Shown: positions 27,485 through 37,022 of the stretch, one piece after another
Layout: each line of letters starts with the position of its first letter
Numbering within the stretch: the stretch's first letter is position 1
Translations under genes and position numbers: made by a program
The notes under the pieces: model-generated
Database searches by the model: none
Seen by the model: the letters and a program-made list of their open reading frames with translations, nothing else
Told to the model about the DNA's origin: nothing
From: Renibacterium sp.
GTDB taxonomy: Bacteria; Actinomycetota; Actinomycetes; Actinomycetales; Micrococcaceae
Direction: 5' to 3'
DNA: 64,000 bases
Assembly: GCA_017419405.1 (NCBI GenBank)
Contig: JAFOLH010000005.1
Coordinates: 372,001-436,000 of the forward strand

Positions 27485-28508
27485 TGCGATTCCTTCTTTC
27501 GAATATCAGGCAGTTGTTGAGGCTGTCCTCGACGATGTCGCGCAAGGCGTGGTCGGTGTAATAGGCGGTGTGCGGGCTGATCAGCACATTGGGCAGTTTC
27601 TGCAACTGCAGGATCTGCTGGTTCTCCGGCGGCCGGCCGCCGTGGTCGGTGTAGAAGATCCGTTCCTCGCCTTCAACGACGTCGAGCGCGGCGCCGCCCA
27701 GCTTTCCGCTCGCCAAAGCCGAGGCAAGGGCCTCGGTGTCCAGCAGCCCGCCCCGGCCGGTGTTGATCAGGTACGCGCCGGATTTCAACATCCCGATCCG
27801 TTCGCGATCCAGCAGGTGCTGGGTTTCCGCGGTGAGCGGCAGGTGCAGGGTGACGATGTCGCTGTGCCGCAGCAGGTGATCGAGCGGCATGCTCCGGATC
27901 GGGCCGGTTGCTCGTTTGTCGGAGGTCAGGATCCGGCAACCGAAGCCGCGCAGCCGCTCGATCACCGCGTTCCCGATCCGCCCGGTGCCGACCACCCCGA
28001 CGGTGAGGTCGCGCAATTCCTTGCCGCGTACTTCGTTCAGCCGGTAGTCATGGGCATCGGTGCGGCGGACCATGGATTTGGCCTGCCGCAGCGTCATCAG
28101 GATCAGCATCAAGGTGTAGTCGGCGACACTGTCCGGCGAATAGGCGACGTTGCCGACCGCGAGGCCGAGCTGCTGCGCGTATGCCAGGTCGAGGTGGTTG
28201 AATCCGATGCTCCGGGTCGAAAGGTACTCCACGCCGGCCCGGCGAAGCATCAACAGTGCGGCATTGCTGACGCCGGTTTTGTGTCCGATGCTGACGCAAC
28301 GGGTTCCCGCGGCCAGCCGGGCGTTCTGTTCCGTGACCGGCTCTGCGACAATCGTGGGAAGCACGCCGAAGCCCGGCGCCAATTCCTGGAAGAGCGCAAC
28401 CTCGTCCGGCTCGGCGCCATAGACGGTCAGCCCCGGGTTACCCGCGGCTGACGGGTGCTGGGCCCGAGGGTGGGCCGCCGCGATTCGCCTTGCGCTCCGG
28501 TCATCCAT
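27375..28508 (-). CDS. vanH: D-lactate dehydrogenase VanH
   Basis: A 377-residue D-2-hydroxyacid dehydrogenase that reduces pyruvate to D-lactate for VanA. It shows VGVVGTGRIGNAVIERL (NAD site), STRSIGFNHLD, YSPDSVADYTLMLIL, GAYLINTGRGGLLD and ISPHTAYYTDHALRD. About 25 N-terminal residues precede the usual start (GLTVYG), so the true start may be internal. At the 3' end the frame passes through the vanA start and ends 110 nt inside vanA, adding roughly 36 residues after FERR compared with enterococcal VanH. It is first in the vanH-vanA-vanX-murG operon. Confidence 0.93.
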   Translation of the reverse strand: MDDRSARRIAAAHPRAQHPSAAGNPGLTVYGAEPDEVALFQELAPGFGVLPTIVAEPVTEQNARLAAGTRCVSIGHKTGVSNAALLMLRRAGVEYLSTRSIGFNHLDLAYAQQLGLAVGNVAYSPDSVADYTLMLILMTLRQAKSMVRRTDAHDYRLNEVRGKELRDLTVGVVGTGRIGNAVIERLRGFGCRILTSDKRATGPIRSMPLDHLLRHSDIVTLHLPLTAETQHLLDRERIGMLKSGAYLINTGRGGLLDTEALASALASGKLGGAALDVVEGEERIFYTDHGGRPPENQQILQLQKLPNVLISPHTAYYTDHALRDIVEDSLNNCLIFERRNRNEQDQSRNSLRRLVGGAFDLRQVGTRSGEEPGYRKV

Positions 28509-28555
28509 GCATCCCAGTCAAGCGGGCCCGCTGTTGCCGGGGCGTATCCGGTTTT

Positions 28556-28572
28556 CGATATCCGGACGATAT
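28556..28572 (-). promoter_or_regulatory. Candidate VanR operator before vanH
   Basis: CGATAT occurs at 28556-28561 and 28567-28572, an exact 11-bp repeat period on the same face of DNA, as OmpR-type regulators prefer; the minus strand reads ATATCG-N5-ATATCG about 50 nt before vanH. CCGGATAT and CCGGATAC are repeated nearby. The binding regulator is inferred. Confidence 0.45.
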
Positions 28573-28615
28573 GTGCGGCCGGGCGGAATCCGACGGCCGA
28601 ATCCAGCAGCCAGGC

Positions 28616-29473
28616 TCAGTAAACCACCGGTATCCGGTAGGCAGCGGCCGCGGTCTGCCAGCCGACCGCAGCGCGCTCCGCCCCGGAGAGCCCGGAGATC
28701 AGTTCCTCGCTCGCCGTCCAGATCCGGGCATAGTCCCCAGCCAGCGTGCTGACCGGCCAATCCGAACCGATCATCAGCCGGTCCGGGCCGAAGCTGGCCA
28801 GCAGGCGCTCCACGACCGGGCGCAGATCGCCGATGGTCCAGGAATCCCAGGCCGCCTCGGTCATCAGCCCGGAAAGCTTGCAGCGCAGGTTCGGCGCCGT
28901 GCCGAGTTCTGCGAGATCCGTGTGCCAGCGGGTCAGCTCGCCGGAGGCGATGGGCGGCTTTCCCGCGTGGTCGAGCACGAAGCCGACGTCGGGCAGCCGG
29001 CGCACGGCCCGGGCCGCCATGCCGAGCTGGTCCGGCCGGAGGACCAGATCGAATTGCAGTCCGGCCCGGCCCACGGCCTGCAAGCCGCGCTGGACCGCGG
29101 GCCGGAGCAACCAGTCCGGATCGGCCTCGCTTTGCACCTGGTGCCGGATCCCGCGCAGGTATCTGCCGCCGGGCAAAGCGCTGAGTTCGGCGAGCCGATC
29201 GACGACGTCGGGCGATTCCAGATCCACCCAGCCGACCACCGCCTGGATGAGCGGTGACCGCTCCGCGATCGCCAAGAACTCCGGAGTCTCCGCCGGCACG
29301 CAGACGGTCTGCACCAGAACGCTCGCGTGGACGCCGTTCGCGGCAGCCAGTGATTCGAACTCCTCGATCAGGAAGTCCCGGTCGATTGCCGCCATCTCGG
29401 GGCCGCTGATCCAGTCCTGGGGCCGGACGGCCAAATCCCAGAGGTGGTGGTGCGCGTCGATCCTCGGGTTCAT
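28616..29473 (-). CDS. Amidohydrolase 2 family, likely L-fuconolactone hydrolase
   Basis: A 285-residue TIM-barrel amidohydrolase (Amidohydro_2). It starts RIDAHHHLWDL, the HxH metal motif typical of fuconolactone/rhamnonolactone hydrolases, with later VLDHAGKP, RCKLSGLMTEA and MIGSDWPV carrying the other His and Asp. Its ATG lies 4 nt after the fucosidase stop, so it is coupled to it, which supports a role in L-fucose oxidation. No strong ribosome site of its own is visible, consistent with coupling. It ends 107 nt before vanH, in the same orientation, but a VanR-type site separates them. Confidence 0.8.
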   Translation of the reverse strand: MNPRIDAHHHLWDLAVRPQDWISGPEMAAIDRDFLIEEFESLAAANGVHASVLVQTVCVPAETPEFLAIAERSPLIQAVVGWVDLESPDVVDRLAELSALPGGRYLRGIRHQVQSEADPDWLLRPAVQRGLQAVGRAGLQFDLVLRPDQLGMAARAVRRLPDVGFVLDHAGKPPIASGELTRWHTDLAELGTAPNLRCKLSGLMTEAAWDSWTIGDLRPVVERLLASFGPDRLMIGSDWPVSTLAGDYARIWTASEELISGLSGAERAAVGWQTAAAAYRIPVVY

Positions 29474-29477
29474 CCGA

Positions 29478-32153
29478 TCAGGGTACCGGAGTACCGAAGG
29501 ACAGTTGCCAGCCCTTGACGGTGTACGGGGCCAGCACTTCACTGGCCGGCTTGCCGCCGATGCTCGGTTCCGCGGTTCCGGCATAACCGGTCGCGGTGAT
29601 CGGCAGCTGGGCAGTGCCGTAGCCCCAGATCCCGGATCCGCCGGCGGCGCAATCGGTGCCGGACTTGATCCGCAGGAAACTTCCCGGCGCCAAGGTGACC
29701 TGGCGGAGTTGTTCCAGGGAATTGAACGGCGCCAACCGGGAACCATCGCCGGCCCGTGAGGCGGAGCAATCGAGGTAGGTTTCTGCCGGCTGCGGCAGGG
29801 CTACCGCTGATTCGCCCCAGAGCGAGAGGGCGGCAAGCTGCACCGGAGCGCGGGAGGCTTTGACCGAGAGCCGGAACTTCTGCGCGGTGACGGTTGCCGG
29901 CAAGACCAGGATCCGGGATTGGCCCACCGCACCGGATTGGGCGATTTCCTTCCAGGTTCCGTTCTGCTCCGCCTCGATGGTGATTTTCTCTGCGGTCTGG
30001 CCGAAGTTCAGTACATTTTCGGCCAGCGAAATCCGTTTCACCGGCTTCGGCGCACCGAGGTCCACGGTGACGCTGCCGGCGCCGGTCTGGCCGGAACTCC
30101 ATGACGTCAGCGGATTGTCGTCGGTGAGCGTGCGGACCACGGTGCCGTCCGCGGATACCGCATCCCGGCCACGGGCGAAGTCGGTGGCGTAGGCCTTGTC
30201 CCGTTCGGCCTTGAAGTCTTTCAGGGCTTGGACCGAAGCTGCTGAGAACGAACCATTCGTGGTCGGCGGCACGTTCATCAGGAACACCGCATTGCGACCC
30301 ACCGATTCTTCGTATTTCTGAAGCTGCTGTTTTCCAGTGAGCGGTTTGTCGTTGGGGTGCGCGAACCAGCCTTGGGTCAATTTGAAGTCGGCTTCGGCGG
30401 GCCACCAGTGCAAGGTATTGGCGCCCTGCCTGACGGCGGAGATCAAGCTGGACCGATCGCCCAGGGCTTGGGCGTCGGTGGGGATGATTTCGGTGAACTT
30501 CCCTTTGTCCGCGGGATCGCCCACGGCTAGCGGACTCCACTCATTGTCCGCCCGGGCCTGCCCGGCTTCGTTGCCGACCCAGCGGACGTCGCGGCCGCCT
30601 ACCGCGACGACGGCATTCGGCTGCAACTTGCCGATCAGGTCGTAGAAGGCCGGGTAATCGTACTTTTCGGTCTTCGCGGTATTGCCGTTCGAGCCGTCGA
30701 ACCAGACTTCGCTGATCTTCCCGTACTGGGTCAGGATCTCGTAGAGCGTGTTCAGGAAGTAGGCGCCGTAATCAGTCGCCTGGTAGCTGAAGCTGGGCAG
30801 GTTGGGCTGGCCCGCTCGGGTGTCCCCGGGGACCAGAGTCGGGATGCTCCGGGTGCTCGGGGCGCTGCCGTTGCCGTACACGCCGCGCACTTCCTGGTTG
30901 GAATCCGCCGGGGAGAGGTACAGGCCGACGTCGAGCCCGTACTTCCGGGCCGAATCGGTGAGCTGCTTGACCACATCGCCTTTGCCGTCCAACCACGGTG
31001 AGGATGCCACCGAATAGTCCGTGTAACGGCTCGGATAGAGCAGGAACCCGTCGTGGTGTTTCACGGTCAGGATGACCCGCCGGAAGCCGGCGTCGGCCAG
31101 GCTGCTGACCCACTGGTCGGTATTGACCGGGCCGGTGGGGTTGAAACGCTTCGGATCTTCGGTTCCGTTGCCCCACTCCTGGTTGTAGAAAGTATTGATG
31201 CCGAAGTGCACGAACGCGCTCAGCCGGTCGTCCTGCCACTGCCACTGCTGCGCGGTGGGCCGGACCATCGTCGACTTGGTCACGATGTCCTGGTCGCAAT
31301 CATCGGCGCTGACCGGGATGTAATTCCCGGGTGAAAGTTGGCTGAGATCGGTGCATTTTCCGCCCGGCCCGGGGCCGGTCCCGCCGTCGCCGAGCACGAA
31401 GGCCTTCGGGTCGAAGGCGTCCGGACCGGTGGTCACCCGGAGTTGCTGCAAGGAGCCGACGAAGCCCCGGCTGGTTCCGCTCGGGTGCACTTCGTTGCCG
31501 AAACCGAAGGCTTTCTCCCCGCCCGAGACCAGGCCGAAGCCCTTGCTGGCAGTCACCGTGGGCAACTGCTTGCCGTCGAGGATCACGTAGAGCGAGGCTC
31601 CGGTGCTGCTGGGCAGGTATTGCAAGGACAAGGTGTGCTTCTGATTGAGCGTCGGGAACGCGGTCGATGCCGAGTTGTTGGTCCATTGGCTGCCATTGGG
31701 CGAATTGAATCCGTAGCGCAGCTGCCCGGCTTCGGCCCGGACATAGAAATTGCCGCCAGCGGACAGCAAAGTGCTGAGGCTCGCCGGCGTCGCCGTCGGT
31801 GTGAATTGCAGCTCCGCGATGAAATTCTTCGTCGCGGTGCCTTGGCCCAGAGTCCAGTCACTGGGCTCGAAGCGCAATCCCTGGGTTCCGCCGGAGAGCT
31901 TCACCCCGGTGCCGACGACCTGTTCTTCGCCGCCTTGGACCCGGCGCAGCGAGCCGCGCAACTGCTCATCGCCGGCAGTGGTGTAAGCGGTGGTGCCGAC
32001 GAGTGACCCGGCGAAGCGGACCTTCAAGTCGTCGCTCGCCGGCACTGCTGCGGAGCTGTCCGCGACGGCTGGTGGCACCAATCCTCCCAACAGAAGGGCT
32101 CCGATGGCCAGTGCCGCGCAGAACCCGGCAGCCCGTCGTCGAACTCGCATCAT
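29478..32153 (-). CDS. Secreted alpha-L-fucosidase (GH29)
   Basis: An 891-residue exported glycosidase that releases L-fucose from glycans. Order: signal peptide (about 1-32), LamG-like beta-sandwich (about 45-260, AELQFTPTATPASLSTLL), GH29 catalytic barrel (about 290-620) with the conserved start RPTAQQWQWQDDRLSAFVHFGINTF in two parts and the nucleophile Asp in EVWFDGSNG, then a discoidin-like F5/8C region (about 660-800) and a further beta segment. The double ATG at 32153 was chosen because AAGGGG lies 6 nt upstream. It is first of a two-gene operon and divergent from the mutarotase gene. Confidence 0.9.
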   Translation of the reverse strand: MMRVRRRAAGFCAALAIGALLLGGLVPPAVADSSAAVPASDDLKVRFAGSLVGTTAYTTAGDEQLRGSLRRVQGGEEQVVGTGVKLSGGTQGLRFEPSDWTLGQGTATKNFIAELQFTPTATPASLSTLLSAGGNFYVRAEAGQLRYGFNSPNGSQWTNNSASTAFPTLNQKHTLSLQYLPSSTGASLYVILDGKQLPTVTASKGFGLVSGGEKAFGFGNEVHPSGTSRGFVGSLQQLRVTTGPDAFDPKAFVLGDGGTGPGPGGKCTDLSQLSPGNYIPVSADDCDQDIVTKSTMVRPTAQQWQWQDDRLSAFVHFGINTFYNQEWGNGTEDPKRFNPTGPVNTDQWVSSLADAGFRRVILTVKHHDGFLLYPSRYTDYSVASSPWLDGKGDVVKQLTDSARKYGLDVGLYLSPADSNQEVRGVYGNGSAPSTRSIPTLVPGDTRAGQPNLPSFSYQATDYGAYFLNTLYEILTQYGKISEVWFDGSNGNTAKTEKYDYPAFYDLIGKLQPNAVVAVGGRDVRWVGNEAGQARADNEWSPLAVGDPADKGKFTEIIPTDAQALGDRSSLISAVRQGANTLHWWPAEADFKLTQGWFAHPNDKPLTGKQQLQKYEESVGRNAVFLMNVPPTTNGSFSAASVQALKDFKAERDKAYATDFARGRDAVSADGTVVRTLTDDNPLTSWSSGQTGAGSVTVDLGAPKPVKRISLAENVLNFGQTAEKITIEAEQNGTWKEIAQSGAVGQSRILVLPATVTAQKFRLSVKASRAPVQLAALSLWGESAVALPQPAETYLDCSASRAGDGSRLAPFNSLEQLRQVTLAPGSFLRIKSGTDCAAGGSGIWGYGTAQLPITATGYAGTAEPSIGGKPASEVLAPYTVKGWQLSFGTPVP

Positions 32154-32170
32154 TGCGCACCCCTTATTCA

Positions 32171-32292
32171 TACATCAGACCTTTAAGAATCAAGAATGAG
32201 CTACTGTGAATCAGCTGTCAAGCAATTTAAAAGAGATTTCCTTTTCAGATCTTGCAAGAGGGTGAGCAAATTGATTGAATTCATCTGATGTA
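32171..32292. promoter_or_regulatory. AT-rich divergent control region with inverted operator pair (fucose genes)
   Basis: The 9-mer TACATCAGA (32171-32179) and its reverse complement TCTGATGTA (32284-32292) flank this AT-rich region, one near each divergent start. The right copy overlaps a perfect 10-bp palindrome GATGTACATC (32287-32296). This looks like a two-site operator for a local repressor that is not encoded in the window. Confidence 0.45.
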
Positions 32293-32328
32293 CATCCAAA
32301 TTTTCCCTTCTTACTTTTAAGGAATCGC

Positions 32329-32643
32329 ATGCCACGAATCGCGCTGCACACCAAGCTCAAACCCGGTATGGCCGCAGATTACGAGCGGGCGCATGCGGTG
32401 ATCCCGGCCGAGCTCGATCAGCTGCTCCGCCAGCACGGCGTCACCGCCTGGCGGATCTGGCGCTCGGGCGAAGACCTCTTCCACGAAGTCGAGGTCCGGG
32501 ATTGGGCGCAGTTCAAAGCCGCAATGGCGGCCGAGCCGGTGGACCGGGCATGGCAGGAGCGGATGAACGTCTTCCTGGACACCACCGAGGGGCAGAGCTA
32601 CCAGCGCGAGCTCGGCCAGGTCTGGCAGCTGCCGGAGTCCTGA
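32329..32643 (+). CDS. L-rhamnose/L-fucose mutarotase (RhaM family)
   Basis: A 104-residue protein of the RhaM/YiiL (DUF718) family, which interconverts sugar anomers. The pattern LHTKLKPGMAADYERAH, the His/Trp pairs (TAWRIWRSGEDLFHEVEV) and the late WQERMNVFL are typical. AAGGAA lies 5 nt before the ATG. Because it is divergent from a fucosidase operon with shared control sequences, L-fucose is the more likely substrate than L-rhamnose. It is convergent with the antiporter gene (16 nt gap). Confidence 0.85.
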   Translation: MPRIALHTKLKPGMAADYERAHAVIPAELDQLLRQHGVTAWRIWRSGEDLFHEVEVRDWAQFKAAMAAEPVDRAWQERMNVFLDTTEGQSYQRELGQVWQLPES

Positions 32644-32659
32644 ACCCCGGTCCCGCAGC

Positions 32660-34351
32660 TCAGGAACGCATCCGCGACTGCCAAGACTTGTCCAGGGCGA
32701 ACTCTTCGGTGTCCAGCTCCAGCAATACGGTACGCATGACTTCTTCATCGAGGTTGCCTTGGTCCCGCTCCTCGATCAGCACCTTCCGGCGCAGTTCGTT
32801 CATCTGCCGGCGGGCATCGGTCATGTATTTCGCCATTTGCTGCTGCGGCACCCGGTCCAAGCCGAGCCGGCTCGGCTGCGCGGCTGCAGCGCCGTCGTCG
32901 TCGTCCTGCAAGGCCGCCATCCTGGCGGCTGCCGAGCCCTGGATCCGGGCCATCAATTTGTCCGCTTTGTCCTGGCCGATTTTCGCGGCGAGCTTTTCCC
33001 AGGTCGGCTGCATTTGTTCCATGGCCACCTTGAAGGTCTTCGACATCAAGGCCTGCTCGGCGGCCAAGTCCCGCGCTTCCTGGTCGGGATCGCTGACTTT
33101 GAGCGCTTTGATCACCCAGGGCAGCGTCAGCCCTTGCAACAGCAAAGTACCGATGGTGACCACGAAGGCGATCAGGAAGATCAAATCGCCGGCCGGCCCC
33201 AGGGCAGCTTTCGCAGCCGCCGCGGCAGCCAAAGTCACCACCCCGCGCATGCCGGTCCAGGAGACTACGGTCAGATCCTGCCAGCTCATTTCCGGCTCGG
33301 CCTGGCCGCGGCGGATCCTGCGTTCCTTGAACACCGGGATCTGTCTGCGGTAGTAGGAGAAGAAGACGTAAGCCGGCCGGATCAGGATCACCACGCCCAG
33401 CACGATGAAGGCGACGCCCAGACTGTAGCCCAGCCCGCGCTCGCTGTTGATCGCTTCGATCAGCACGTTCTTGAATTGCAGGCCGATCAGGGCGAAGACG
33501 AAGGCTTCGAGCAGGACATCCAACGAGGCCCAGATCGGCTGCTCCTGGAGCCGCATCACATAGCTGGCTTTGGGCGCGTTGTAACCGAGGTAGAGCCCGG
33601 CCGCGACGACGGCGAGCACCCCGGAGCCCTGCAGCTCTTCGGCCAGCAGATAGGCCGCGAACGGCACCAGCAAACCGATCACGGTTTCGATCAGCGGATC
33701 GTTGATCCGGATCCGGACGAACTGGATCACGAAAGCAATCGCCAAACCCACCCCGACGCCGACCACGATATTGACCAGGAGCAGCACGAAGCCTTGGCCG
33801 AAATTCACCTCGGTGTGCTGGTTGAGCCCGGTCAGGAAGAGCGTGAACATGGTCAGCGCCGCAGCGTCGTTGATCAGGCTTTCGCCGGAGAGCACCGTCA
33901 TCACCCGACGCGGCAGGCCCAGCTTCTTGCCGATCGCGGTGGCCGATACGGCGTCCGGCGGGGCCACGATGGCACCGAGCAGCAGCGCGGCGAGCAACCC
34001 GATTTCGCCGATCAGGATGTTCGCCATGCCGCCGACCACCAGGGCTGTGATGATCACCAGCCCGATGCCCAAACGGCGGATTTGCCGCAACGACGTCCGG
34101 AAGTCCTGGAACGAGATGTCCAGGGCCGCCGAATACAGCAGCGGCGGCAGGACCAGGGTCAGGATCAGTTCCGGCTCGATTTCGACATTCAGATTGGGCA
34201 GGAAAGAGACCGCGATCGCCACCGCGGTGACCAGCAGCGGCGCCGGCCAGCCGAGTTTCCGGGCCAAAGCGGTCACCGCGAGGGCTCCGACGAGCAGGAG
34301 CAGGAGCATTTCCGGATTCAACGGACCTCCAAGGGTCGGGGGCGTGGTCAA
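32660..34351 (-). CDS. Na+/H+ antiporter, CPA1 family
   Basis: A 563-residue membrane exchanger with about 12 helices in the first 430 residues. Conserved CPA1 features include LVLPPLLYSAALDISF, LGAIVAPPDAVSATAI, SGESLINDAAALTMF with the transport-site ND, and SWTGMRGVVTLAAA. The last 130 residues form a charged, helical cytoplasmic tail (MSKTFKVAMEQMQPTWEKL). It exchanges Na+ or K+ for protons for pH and salt balance. The gene stands alone, divergent from the GNAT gene. Confidence 0.9.
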   Translation of the reverse strand: MTTPPTLGGPLNPEMLLLLLVGALAVTALARKLGWPAPLLVTAVAIAVSFLPNLNVEIEPELILTLVLPPLLYSAALDISFQDFRTSLRQIRRLGIGLVIITALVVGGMANILIGEIGLLAALLLGAIVAPPDAVSATAIGKKLGLPRRVMTVLSGESLINDAAALTMFTLFLTGLNQHTEVNFGQGFVLLLVNIVVGVGVGLAIAFVIQFVRIRINDPLIETVIGLLVPFAAYLLAEELQGSGVLAVVAAGLYLGYNAPKASYVMRLQEQPIWASLDVLLEAFVFALIGLQFKNVLIEAINSERGLGYSLGVAFIVLGVVILIRPAYVFFSYYRRQIPVFKERRIRRGQAEPEMSWQDLTVVSWTGMRGVVTLAAAAAAKAALGPAGDLIFLIAFVVTIGTLLLQGLTLPWVIKALKVSDPDQEARDLAAEQALMSKTFKVAMEQMQPTWEKLAAKIGQDKADKLMARIQGSAAARMAALQDDDDGAAAAQPSRLGLDRVPQQQMAKYMTDARRQMNELRRKVLIEERDQGNLDEEVMRTVLLELDTEEFALDKSWQSRMRS

Positions 34352-34463
34352 ACCTCAGCATACTGTCCGCCTCGCGCTCGGAATTCGCGTACTGGAATCC
34401 CGGATGCGCATCGAATTCAGCATGCGAAAGGGATTTCCCTACGCGAAAACGTAGGCTGGTCCG

Positions 34464-35009
34464 GTGATCACCTCGATTCGACTATCCGAAGACCTCGAGC
34501 TGCGGCTCGTCGCGGCAAGCGATGCGGCCTCCCTGGCGGCGGCCTACCGGCGCAATCGGGAGCATCTAGCGCCCTGGGACCCGGCGCGCCCGGAGGAGTT
34601 CTACACCGATCCGGGCCAAGCCGAACGGATCGCGGGCTTGCTTGCGGGCTACGCTGCCGGGACCACCCTGCCGCTGCTGATCACGAAAGCCGGTGCGGCG
34701 ATCGGTGCGGTCACGATCAGCGACATCGTCCGGGGGCCCTTCGAGAACGGCCATCTCGGTTACTGGATCGATGCCGCAGAGCAAGGCCGAGGGTCGATGA
34801 CCAGAGCTGTGAACGCCGTCATCGGCCTCGCTTTCGGCACCCTCGGCCTGCACCGGCTGCAAGCCGGCACCCTGCTGCACAACACCGGTTCGCAGCAGGT
34901 CCTGGCGAACTGCGGATTCCAGCGGATCGGCGTGGCCGAGAAATACCTGCGGATCCAGAACCGCTGGCAGGACAACGTGTTGTTCCAGTTGGTCGCTCCG
35001 GGCGACTGA
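34464..35009 (+). CDS. GNAT family acetyltransferase (RimJ/RimL-like)
   Basis: A 181-residue acetyl-CoA-dependent N-acetyltransferase. The N-terminal ELRLVAASDAASLAAAYRRNREHL, the GYWIDAAEQGRGSMTRAV acetyl-CoA loop (Q/RxxGxG/A variant) and LHRLQAGTLLHNTGSQQVLANCGF are typical of the RimJ/RimL group, which acetylates ribosomal proteins or small molecules. The target is unknown. GTG 34464 is used as start. It is convergent with ask (16 nt gap). Confidence 0.8.
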   Translation: MITSIRLSEDLELRLVAASDAASLAAAYRRNREHLAPWDPARPEEFYTDPGQAERIAGLLAGYAAGTTLPLLITKAGAAIGAVTISDIVRGPFENGHLGYWIDAAEQGRGSMTRAVNAVIGLAFGTLGLHRLQAGTLLHNTGSQQVLANCGFQRIGVAEKYLRIQNRWQDNVLFQLVAPGD

Positions 35010-35025
35010 TCGCCGGCGGTTGCTG

Positions 35026-36302
<1,277 letters not shown>

Positions 36303-36312
<10 letters not shown>

Positions 36313-36350
36313 GACGGCAGCCAGGGCAAAACGGGGCTTCGGAAAAGCAC
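36303..36350 (-). CDS. Leader peptide overlapping the ask start
   Basis: A GTG at 36350 with AGGAG 5 nt upstream opens a 15-residue frame, [15 protein letters not shown], whose TGA (36305-36303) lies across the second and third codons of ask. Ribosomes finishing it would be placed on the ask ATG. It has no lysine or threonine codons, so amino-acid attenuation by those end products is unlikely. Confidence 0.45.
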
Positions 36351-36566
36351 GGGGACTCCTGAGCGAAGGGACAAGATTGTGGCCAGTTTATCCGCCGGCC
36401 CGCGTGACGGTGAATCCGCGGCCGAAGATTGCGCAGGAAGTTCTGCGCTGCCGGACCGCCTGAGCCCAGCTCGGCGGCACGCCGACCCTTCCGGTCTCCC
36501 GGCAATGCCCCTAGGATGAGCGGAAAGGGGTCGGCACCCGGCTCCTGCCGATGAAGGAGTTTTGAC

Positions 36567-36980
36567 ATGGCCGTTCGGCTCAACCCTTATCTGAGCTTCC
36601 AAGACACCGCGAAAGACGCGATGACGTTCTACCAGTCGGTGTTCGGCGGTGAGCTCACGATGTCCAGTTTCGGAGAATTCCAGGTGAGCGAAGACCCGGC
36701 TGAGCAGGACAAAATCATGCACGGGATGCTCGTGGCGGACAACGGTTTGGTGCTGATGGGGGCGGACACCCCGAACAGCATGGAACTCGGCGCCAACGGC
36801 ACGTTGTCGCTCAGCGGCGAGGACGAATCCGTGCTGCGCGGGTATTGGGAGAAGCTCATCGCCGGCGGGGTCGTCGCGATGCCTCTGGAACAGGCCCCGT
36901 GGGGCGACTTCTTCGGCCAATGCAAAGACAAGTTCGGCGTGGACTGGATGGTCAACATCACCGGAACCCCGGCCGGCTGA
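36567..36980 (+). CDS. VOC family protein (PhnB-like)
   Basis: A 137-residue vicinal-oxygen-chelate protein. LNPYLSFQDTAKDAMTFYQSVFGGEL, the internal HGMLVADNGLVLMGADTP and the final FGVDWMVNI are typical of the PhnB/3-dmu-9_3-mt group, whose members have glyoxalase-like folds and mostly unknown substrates. AAGGAG precedes the ATG. It is divergent from ask (216 nt after the leader peptide, with no other gene seen) and convergent with the sugar permease. Confidence 0.85.
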   Translation: MAVRLNPYLSFQDTAKDAMTFYQSVFGGELTMSSFGEFQVSEDPAEQDKIMHGMLVADNGLVLMGADTPNSMELGANGTLSLSGEDESVLRGYWEKLIAGGVVAMPLEQAPWGDFFGQCKDKFGVDWMVNITGTPAG

Positions 36981-36991
36981 ATCCACACCGC

Positions 36992-37022
36992 ACCCGGCCT
37001 GCCCGCGGAGCGCGGGCCGGGT
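36992..37022. terminator. Bidirectional GC-rich hairpin
   Basis: ACCCGGCC (36992-36999) pairs with GGCCGGGT (37015-37022); an alternative inner stem GCCCGCG/CGCGGGC (37001-37017) is also possible. It lies between the convergent VOC and malG-type stops and touches the latter. Confidence 0.7.

Noticed and set aside
27375..27520. A frameshift near the end of vanH to explain its overlap with vanA
   Set aside because: The vanH frame has the same phase relative to the vanA ATG as in enterococci (from memory); the overlap is explained simply by the lack of a stop in vanA codons 2-3.
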